A DNA stretch of 51,814 nt from JARRQB01 sp965368585 (GTDB taxonomy: Bacteria > Pseudomonadota > Gammaproteobacteria > Chromatiales > Chromatiaceae), in contig CBDUNM010000019.1 in assembly GCA_965368585.1 (NCBI GenBank), forward strand, positions 1-51,814, written 5' to 3'. The notes under the pieces are model-generated. The model worked only from the letters and a program-made list of their open reading frames with translations, was not told the DNA's origin and did not search any database. The translations under genes and the position numbers were made by a program. This document shows positions 42,682 through 49,019 of the stretch, in pieces. Every line of letters begins with the position of its first letter. The first letter of the stretch is position 1.

Positions 42682-43923
42682 TCACGGCACTGTCTCACTC
42701 AGCATCTCCCGCAAGGCGTTTACCCGCTTCGGGAAATCCTGAAAATACCGCCGCTTTCCGGCATCCAGCGATCGCAATTGATCTTCGACGGTAGCCGACG
42801 ACAAACGCACGCCGAAATCCGCTCCCGCACGCACACACACCCCATCCGTCATGCGCTCGATCATCAAATCGCCCAGTTCCTTGCGGTAGTGAGCGGGCTC
42901 CCAGAACCAGGCCAAGGCCTCACCTGTTACGCCGGACCCCGGCGGCGGTGCGGTCGAATATGCATCAAAGGCGCTGAAGTCCCACAGCGCCGCGACACCT
43001 TCAGCTTCGGCCAACTGCACCAGCCTGCGTTTCCACCGGTTGAACATGGCCCACTTACCTGCAACATCGATAGCGGCCAGATAATCGGCATGGTACGGGT
43101 TGATAAAGAGCATCACATCAACCTCGGCCGTTGCGGCAATCGCCAGCAGGAACCTGACGCTCTCGAAGTTGAACGACCAATCCTCGCTCGGTGGATAAAG
43201 GGTCAAACCCGGTCGAGCAAAGGTACGGACGATCTCTCGGTTCTTCTGCTGAAAGAGCACGAACTGGCCTTCGTGGTCGATGATATCTCTGTAGTCCCGC
43301 GCCGGATTGAAGCCGTCGGCCCGGCGCGTCGTCACGTTTGATGCGGCTTGCGACAGGAGGGTGACCCAAGAGTCGGAGAAGGCACCGAGCGACAGCAGTG
43401 CATCGCGCGCGTCGGTCAACCATTGCCAGCGATAACCCCCGTTGGGTTCGCCGGCAGCGGTCACGGGTAAGCGGGCGTCCGTCTCGTTCGCCTCCCCTGG
43501 CCAATCGGTTCGCCTAGCGCTACTGAGGAAATCGCGGAAATCGAGCCCCCAGGCGATGCGCTGCACGCCGCCCTGGGCAATCGCCGCCTGCAACAGGCGC
43601 GCTTGCGTGTAGAGATCAGCCCCCGGCACGCCGGCGTTGTAAACGGGCCTATGGTCTCGACCCCAGCAGTCGTGCGCAGGATCGATCCCCAACTCGGGCC
43701 TTGAATTGCCTCCGACTACCGTCTTCGGCGATGCACGAACCAGCTGGTAAGGCTTGACAATGGTTACACGCGTCCCCGCCATAGGCTTCAGGTCATTGAT
43801 GCCCGCTATCCTGGGCGCACCAAACAGGGCATAGGGGTCAATCAGAAAATTAGCCAGGACGGCGGATGAGGTCACCAATACGAATACGACCGCCCACAAC
43901 CAAAAGAAGCGCCGATGGCTCAT
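42682..43923 (-). CDS. SGNH-like membrane-anchored protein, partner of MBOAT acyltransferase
   Basis: 413 residues, family not named with certainty. One amino-terminal membrane helix (FFWLWAVVFVLVTSSAVLAN) anchors a periplasmic domain. GGNSRPELG with S74 resembles SGNH block I (GDSxxxG, with Asn for Asp). YNAGVPGADLYTQARLLQAA resembles block II, MLFINPYHADYL lies in the core, and WFWEPAHYRKELGDLMIERM, with E342 and H345, sits where SGNH enzymes have D-x-x-H. The arrangement downstream of an MBOAT gene mirrors AlgI with AlgJ/AlgX, where the SGNH protein passes acetyl groups to polysaccharide. ATG 43923 has AGGG 8 nt upstream; the frame is open for 22 more codons into the MITE-like element. Confidence 0.65.
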   Translation of the reverse strand: MSHRRFFWLWAVVFVLVTSSAVLANFLIDPYALFGAPRIAGINDLKPMAGTRVTIVKPYQLVRASPKTVVGGNSRPELGIDPAHDCWGRDHRPVYNAGVPGADLYTQARLLQAAIAQGGVQRIAWGLDFRDFLSSARRTDWPGEANETDARLPVTAAGEPNGGYRWQWLTDARDALLSLGAFSDSWVTLLSQAASNVTTRRADGFNPARDYRDIIDHEGQFVLFQQKNREIVRTFARPGLTLYPPSEDWSFNFESVRFLLAIAATAEVDVMLFINPYHADYLAAIDVAGKWAMFNRWKRRLVQLAEAEGVAALWDFSAFDAYSTAPPPGSGVTGEALAWFWEPAHYRKELGDLMIERMTDGVCVRAGADFGVRLSSATVEDQLRSLDAGKRRYFQDFPKRVNALREMLSETVP

Positions 43924-43937
43924 CTTGTCTACCCTAG

Positions 43938-44097
43938 GAGGCTGTCGGACTATGGATGAAGCTACTGCGAAGCCGGCAGAGCGGCCCAAATATCCCCGGA
44001 TTATCGTTACATAGGCCCGCTTTGCGCCTCAAATCCGGAAAATTTTGCCCTTGCCCTCCCACCTTCTCGCCACGATCCTCCATTATCCGACAGCCTC
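43938..44097. mobile_element. MITE-like element with terminal inverted repeats
   Basis: Both ends begin GAGGCTGTCGGA (43938-43949; complement of 44086-44097), continuing ctATGGA against taATGGA, i.e. 17 of 19 bases matching. TAG flanks both ends directly (43935-43937 and 44098-44100), consistent with a 3-bp target duplication. The 160-bp unit encodes no transposase and has a smaller internal inverted repeat (CCGGATT / AATCCGG). It fills nearly the whole space between the MBOAT stop and the SGNH-like start, and its right end overlaps the MBOAT stop codon. Confidence 0.7.
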
Positions 44098-45683
44098 TAG
44101 AACTGGAAATAGAGGAATTCGGATACGCTGGTCAGCGCCAGGACCCCGAGCGCGGCGACTGCGCCGCTGAACAACGCCCACCGCAGCGAGGGCTTCCAGA
44201 ATACCCGAGCCAATGCGCGCGGCGCCACATCGATTGCCGCGCCCGGGGCAGTCCGGTGGCGCGACAACGCCGGCCTGAAACGCTTCATCAGCTGTTGGGT
44301 ATTCGGCATGAACAGGGCGATGAACAGCAGTGCCGACACCCAGGTGTAGGTCGACACAAAAACCTGGCCGCCACCCAGGTCACTGTGGACACCCAGCGCA
44401 GCGAGGAACTCCGCCAGCGGCCCCAGCCGCACGTAGATCGCGTTCGGCAGGGAAACGCCGTTGACGCCAAGCATCCCCTCGATTATCGCCATCGCCGCAG
44501 AAAAATCCGCAGCGCGGAAGAAGACCCAGCCGACAACCACTGCCAGAAAAGTGATAAGCCAAGACAGCAAGCGCCCCAAGGGTGACGGCCCGGCCAGCAC
44601 ACCGCCTCCCAGCCGGCGGATTTGATGCCAGGCGTGATTGACCCCCAGGTAGGCACCATGCAAGGCCCCCCAGACCACGAAAGTCCATCCCGCGCCGTGC
44701 CACAGGCCACCCAGGATCATGGTCACCATGAGATTCAGGTAGCGGCGGCCCTTGCCCTTGCGGTTGCCGCCCAAAGGGATATACAGGTAGTCACGCAAGA
44801 AACGCGACAGGGTCATGTGCCAGCGACGCCAGAATTCCACGATGTTGGTCGCCTTGTAAGGCGAGTGGAAGTTCAGCGGCAGGCGAATCCCAAACATCCT
44901 CGCCGCGCCGATTGCCATATCCGAGTAGCCTGAAAAATCGAAATACAACTGGCAAGTGTATGCGAGCGCGCCACCCCAGGCCTGGAGCAACGCCAGTTCG
45001 GCCCCGTCGGCGGCCGCATCGAATACCGGCGTGGCATACACCGCCACGCCATCGGCCAATACCGCTTTCTTGAACAATCCGATCGCGAAGATCGTCAAGC
45101 CAACCGTCAAGTTGCTCATCCTGGGTCTGAGATTCTCCCGCAGCATGAACTGCGGCAGCATCTCTTTGTGATGGACGATAGGCCCGGCTATCAACTGCGG
45201 GAAGAACGTCACGAACAACGCATAGTGCGTGAAGCGATACTCCTTGGTGATGCCTTGGTAAGCGTCGGCCAGGTAGGCGATCTGCTGGAATGTGAAGAAC
45301 GATATCGCCAGCGGCAGGACGATCTCGCCAAGATCGATGTTTCCGGCAAACACGGCGTTCAGGTTTGCAACGATGAAGCCGGCGTACTTGTAGTAGGCCA
45401 ACAAGCCGAGGTTGAAAGCGACCCCGGCAACCAGCAGCACCTTGCCCTTGGTTCGCTCCGCGCGCTTTCTGGTCCCGGCCAACCATTCACCGACGGCGAA
45501 ATTGACCGCCATCGACGTCAGGATCAAGAGCAGGTAGACGGGATTCCACCACCCGTAAAAAAACAGCGACGCCAGGACCAGCCAAACCAGCGCCGGCTCG
45601 TGCCATCTGCGCGCCAACCAGAAGAAGACGAAGAACGTGATTGGCAGGAACAGAAAGATAAACTCATACGAATTGAATAGCAT
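44097..45683 (-). CDS. MBOAT-family O-acyltransferase (AlgI-like)
   Basis: 528-residue polytopic membrane enzyme that transfers acyl, usually acetyl, groups across the membrane to extracytoplasmic polysaccharide. About ten to eleven hydrophobic helices. Family landmarks: PLAISFFTFQQIAYLADAYQ, FVTFFPQLIAGPIVHHKEML, QLYFDFSGYSDMAIGAARMF, NFHSPYKATNIVEFWRRWHM, and LGGLWHGAGWTFVVWGALHG, with H329 and the catalytic H342. The carboxyl terminus ends EFLYFQF with a stop codon that is the edge of the MITE-like element. No strong ribosome site. With the SGNH-like gene it forms an acetylation pair, possibly for the exopolysaccharide encoded near 4-14 kb (inference). Confidence 0.92.
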   Translation of the reverse strand: MLFNSYEFIFLFLPITFFVFFWLARRWHEPALVWLVLASLFFYGWWNPVYLLLILTSMAVNFAVGEWLAGTRKRAERTKGKVLLVAGVAFNLGLLAYYKYAGFIVANLNAVFAGNIDLGEIVLPLAISFFTFQQIAYLADAYQGITKEYRFTHYALFVTFFPQLIAGPIVHHKEMLPQFMLRENLRPRMSNLTVGLTIFAIGLFKKAVLADGVAVYATPVFDAAADGAELALLQAWGGALAYTCQLYFDFSGYSDMAIGAARMFGIRLPLNFHSPYKATNIVEFWRRWHMTLSRFLRDYLYIPLGGNRKGKGRRYLNLMVTMILGGLWHGAGWTFVVWGALHGAYLGVNHAWHQIRRLGGGVLAGPSPLGRLLSWLITFLAVVVGWVFFRAADFSAAMAIIEGMLGVNGVSLPNAIYVRLGPLAEFLAALGVHSDLGGGQVFVSTYTWVSALLFIALFMPNTQQLMKRFRPALSRHRTAPGAAIDVAPRALARVFWKPSLRWALFSGAVAALGVLALTSVSEFLYFQF

Positions 45684-46691
45684 CTCGAACGCGCACTATC
45701 TATTAACCGCAGACTCTCGAATTGTTCTTTATGGAAGGTTTACAGGGATCACGCCGTATCCGGGGCAACCGACCCGCCGGCCGCCGCTCGCAACGCGATC
45801 GTCGTCGGCGCACTACCGAAAATGTACAGACGGAAAAGCGGCGCGCAGTGTAGCATCTGCCCATGCCCGTCGCCGCAACGGATTGGCATGCGACTCGGGG
45901 CGCATGTCTGTACTTCATAGCGTCACGATCCGTGACTTCCTTATCGCGTGTACAACGGATCGCGTACCGGGCGAATAAACGCTCCCGGACAGCCGCCGTC
46001 GCGCTTTATGTCGCCGCAGGCGACGCGATCGGTTCGCCGGCTATCCGTGGCGCTGGCACGCCGCGCCACGACGAGCGGGTGGCCAGCCTCGCGGACCGCC
46101 GGGACGCGCGTCGGCAGATTGATCAAGCCGCGTATCCTGGGTCGTCCATGGCGAGGACTCAACACGGCGGCGCCACACGTCAAAGCGCGCGCTTAGCGCC
46201 GCAGCTACGACCACACCGGGAAAAATCCTTTCATATAATTATCAGATAGTTGCAGGCAAGATGTAACGGTTCATCAAGGCTCGGGCCCCCGCAACGGCAT
46301 CACTCCGCATACGCCGCCCGCGCCAGGACTCGCGGACGGGCCAGTCGCGACGGCAACGTTGCGCAAGTTGCGCTTGGCGGGTTCGGCCCAGCCGCGCGCC
46401 GATCGGATCCCCAGCCAACCCGACGGCCACCGCACCGAGCAAGCCCCAGGCGTGTCTGGCGCGCCAACGGCGTTCTGCGGCGTCCCCGGTCACGACGGCG
46501 CAAGCGTTGGTTGTTTTTTTACCGATCGAGACTATTCTGATGCAGTGCAACTGAGCGCGCTTACCCAGAATTGTGGGCAGCAGCAAGGCATATTCTTGAA
46601 CACCGGAGTACGCCCTGCTGCTCATTGTGCGTTGCAGCAAACCGGCTGCGACGGTTATAGTGGAAGACGCCCAGACTAATTCAAACGCGTC
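45684..46691. other. Long gene-poor intergenic region
   Basis: About 1 kb between the MBOAT and mdh genes without a gene I can support. Open frames of 60-150 codons exist on both strands, but they lack ribosome sites and recognisable products. A plus-strand hairpin (CGACG at 46493-46497 with CGTTG at 46505-46509; CCAACG/CGTTGG pairing is an alternative) followed by seven T's at 46514-46520 looks like a terminator with no known gene before it. Confidence 0.4.
46632..46661 (+). promoter_or_regulatory. Sigma-70 promoter of mdh
   Basis: -35 TTGCAG (46632-46637), 18-bp spacer, -10 TATAGT (46656-46661). Start near 46668 gives an ~84-nt leader; GGAGGAG at 46739-46745 is a strong ribosome site 6 nt before the ATG. 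Confidence 0.7.
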
Positions 46692-46751
46692 GTGTTCCAA
46701 AACCGCGATGGTTTTGGGAGCGGCTCAATTTTATTCTCGGAGGAGCCCCCT

Positions 46752-47735
46752 ATGAAACAACCCGTCAGAGTCGCCGTCACCGGCGCCGCCGGCCAGATTT
46801 CCTACGCCACGTTGTTCAGAATTGCCGCCGGCGACATGCTCGGCAAGGACCAGCCGGTGATCCTGCAGTTGCTCGAGATTACGCCGGCGCTCGGCGCGTT
46901 GGAGGGGGTTCGCATGGAACTCGACGACTGCGCCTTTCCACTGCTTCAGGACATCGTCTGCACCGATGACGCCAACGTGGCATTCAAGGATGTCGACTAT
47001 GCGCTGCTGGTGGGCGCCAAGCCGCGCGGGCCGGGCATGGAACGCAAGGACCTGCTGATGGACAACGGCGGCATTTTCGGTCCCCAGGGTAAAGCCCTGA
47101 ACGACCACGCCAGCCGCGACGTGAAGGTCCTGGTCGTGGGTAACCCGGCCAACACCAACGCGATGATCGCCATGAATCATGCACCAGACCTGGATCGACG
47201 CCAGTTCACCGCCATGACCCGGCTGGATCACAACCGCGCCCTGAGTCAGTTATCGGCCAAGCTGAACTGCCACACCACCGACATCCAGAAGATGATCGTC
47301 TGGGGCAACCATTCGGCCACCCAGTACCCCGACATTCACCACGCCTTGGTCAAGGGCCAGCCGGCCCGACCGATGGTCGACGACAGCTGGCTGACCGACG
47401 ATTTCATCCCGGTGGTTCAGCAACGCGGCGCGGCGATCATCAAGGCGCGCGGCGCGTCGTCCGCCGCCTCCGCCGGGTCCGCGGCAATCGACCACATGCG
47501 CAGCTGGGCGCTGGGTACGGCCGAAGGCGACTGGACCAGTATGTCGGTCCCCAGCGACGGCAGCTACGGAATCGAGGAAGGCATCATCTACTCCTACCCC
47601 TGCGTGTGCAAAGGCGGCAAGTACGAGATCGTGCAGGGCCTGGAAATCAACGCCTTCAGCCGCGGCAAAATGGACGCCACCAAGCAGGAACTGTTCGAAG
47701 AGCGCGAAGCGGTCAAACACCTGCTCGGGAGCTAG
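46752..47735 (+). CDS. mdh: Malate dehydrogenase (cytosolic-type, NAD)
   Basis: TCA-cycle enzyme interconverting malate and oxaloacetate. 327 residues, the longer bacterial/cytosolic type rather than the 312-residue enterobacterial form. NAD loop VAVTGAAGQISYATLFRIA (7-25); LLEI (40-43) with the NAD-selecting acidic residue; substrate arginines R92 and R98 in GAKPRGPGMERKDLL; GNPANTNAMIA; Asp/Arg in TRLDHNRALSQL; catalytic H187 in VWGNHSATQYPD. The strong GGAGGAG ribosome site fixes the ATG. It has its own promoter and terminator, so is monocistronic. Confidence 0.97.
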   Translation: MKQPVRVAVTGAAGQISYATLFRIAAGDMLGKDQPVILQLLEITPALGALEGVRMELDDCAFPLLQDIVCTDDANVAFKDVDYALLVGAKPRGPGMERKDLLMDNGGIFGPQGKALNDHASRDVKVLVVGNPANTNAMIAMNHAPDLDRRQFTAMTRLDHNRALSQLSAKLNCHTTDIQKMIVWGNHSATQYPDIHHALVKGQPARPMVDDSWLTDDFIPVVQQRGAAIIKARGASSAASAGSAAIDHMRSWALGTAEGDWTSMSVPSDGSYGIEEGIIYSYPCVCKGGKYEIVQGLEINAFSRGKMDATKQELFEEREAVKHLLGS

Positions 47736-47758
47736 ACCGGGCTAACACCACGATGTCG

Positions 47759-47786
47759 ATGCCGGGCCGCAGCGCCCGGCATATTT
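47759..47786 (+). terminator. Intrinsic terminator of mdh
   Basis: Perfect 9-bp stem ATGCCGGGC / GCCCGGCAT (47759-47767 with 47774-47782), 6-nt loop, followed by ATTTT. It begins 24 nt after the mdh stop. On the minus strand there is no T-run, so it serves mdh only. Confidence 0.85.
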
Positions 47787-47825
47787 TACGGCCCGACATG
47801 AGGGTACGGGCAAAAAATCGGCCCT

Positions 47826-49019
47826 TCACAGCTCCCTCGAGCGCATGTAATGCACAAACAGGTCCGGCGACAGTTCCCGCAACTGACGACGCAGTTCGAT
47901 CGCCGCCTTGCGGGGCGCCGCCTGGTTCCGCGAGTCTTCGGTTTGCAGCCGATGGACAAGCAAGTAGGCCGGCGGACAGCCGCTGCCGTTGTCGCGAGCG
48001 TCCAGCTGACCTGCCAGCCCCGGCCGCAGCAACAACAACCAGGCGGGAAAGTCGGCGGGTGCCAATGCCGGTTCCAGTGCGACGAATTCGCGCCACGACC
48101 GTTGCAGAGCCGAATCGGCCCCGGTCGCTATGGCGGCGGCATGATCGGGAAACGACCAGCACAGTCGAAACCAAGCCTGCAGCGCAGCGACCTCGCGGTG
48201 CAGTCGCCCGCAGGCGTGTGCGTAGCGGGATAGCAGCAGCGGATGCCCGGGCCATGCCGCATCGCACTCAGCGGCCTTGACCGCACCCTCCCAATCGAAG
48301 GCGCGGATCGCGGTGAAGCTCGCGTGCAGTTCGGGCTGGGCGTCGTCGAGCGGCCGACCCTGCAGCGCCGCGCTGAGTCGGCGCCAATGCGGCACCAGCA
48401 GACTGCTGCTGTCGCGCCCCAATTCGCGCTCCGCCATCGGCTGCAGCGTTTGCTGCAGATAGCGGAGTTCCTGCTCGCAATCGTGTACCGGCCCGGCCAG
48501 GCGGCTGCCTGCCTCGACCATTTGCTCCAGCGCTCCCAGGCGCTGATTTCCGGGATCGGCCTCGAACAAGCGGTCGAGCAATCTGCCGGCTTCGGCATAG
48601 TCGCGCGCCGTCAGTGACTGGACGATACCGTTGACCAGTCGGGATGCGGCGGCATCGATAAACAAATCCATCTGTGGTTGCTGCGCGAGCGGGCGGTATG
48701 CGGTGTGAAAACGCTCCTCACGGGTACCGTTGTCGCTGTAGCTGAGCGGCGCACCACCCGACGCGCCCCATCCCCGATAAGTCAGCCGCTCGGGCGCCAG
48801 ACGCAACGCTTCAGCGTACTTCTCGGCCTCCGCCAACAATTGGTCCAATTGCTCCGGGTCACCGAACAAAACCTGTTCCAGACGCGGGATCTCGCCGGCA
48901 CGCCAGCTTTCGTAGTCGCTGAAATCCAGCCGGCACTCGGCCAGCAAGAGCTCCAGCGGGTGATATTCGCCCTGTTCCAGCAACAGCCGGTCAACGGCGT
49001 CGCGTATCTCTTTGTTCAT
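47826..49019 (-). CDS. Uncharacterised helical protein coupled to a SNF2 helicase
   Basis: 397 residues, no membrane segment, no motif of known enzymes. The amino-terminal part is distinctive (EYHPLELLLAECRLDFSDYE, SWRAGEIPRLEQVLFGDPEQ, then AEKYAEALRLAPERLTYRGW). The middle and end look like alpha-helical TPR-like repeats (YAEAGRLLDRLFEADPGNQR; AFDWEGAVKAAECDAAWPGH; HACGRLHREVAALQAWFRLC). A conserved-looking tail reads LRELSPDLFVHYMRSREL. ATG 49019 overlaps the stop of the upstream helicase by four bases (ATGA), so it is translated with it and is likely a partner protein or regulator. Function is unknown. Confidence 0.75.
   Translation of the reverse strand: MNKEIRDAVDRLLLEQGEYHPLELLLAECRLDFSDYESWRAGEIPRLEQVLFGDPEQLDQLLAEAEKYAEALRLAPERLTYRGWGASGGAPLSYSDNGTREERFHTAYRPLAQQPQMDLFIDAAASRLVNGIVQSLTARDYAEAGRLLDRLFEADPGNQRLGALEQMVEAGSRLAGPVHDCEQELRYLQQTLQPMAERELGRDSSSLLVPHWRRLSAALQGRPLDDAQPELHASFTAIRAFDWEGAVKAAECDAAWPGHPLLLSRYAHACGRLHREVAALQAWFRLCWSFPDHAAAIATGADSALQRSWREFVALEPALAPADFPAWLLLLRPGLAGQLDARDNGSGCPPAYLLVHRLQTEDSRNQAAPRKAAIELRRQLRELSPDLFVHYMRSREL

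Noticed and set aside
46242..46700. Minus-strand frame of 152 codons upstream of mdh
   Set aside because: It covers the mdh promoter on the opposite strand, has no recognisable domain and no ribosome site; kept as gene-free.
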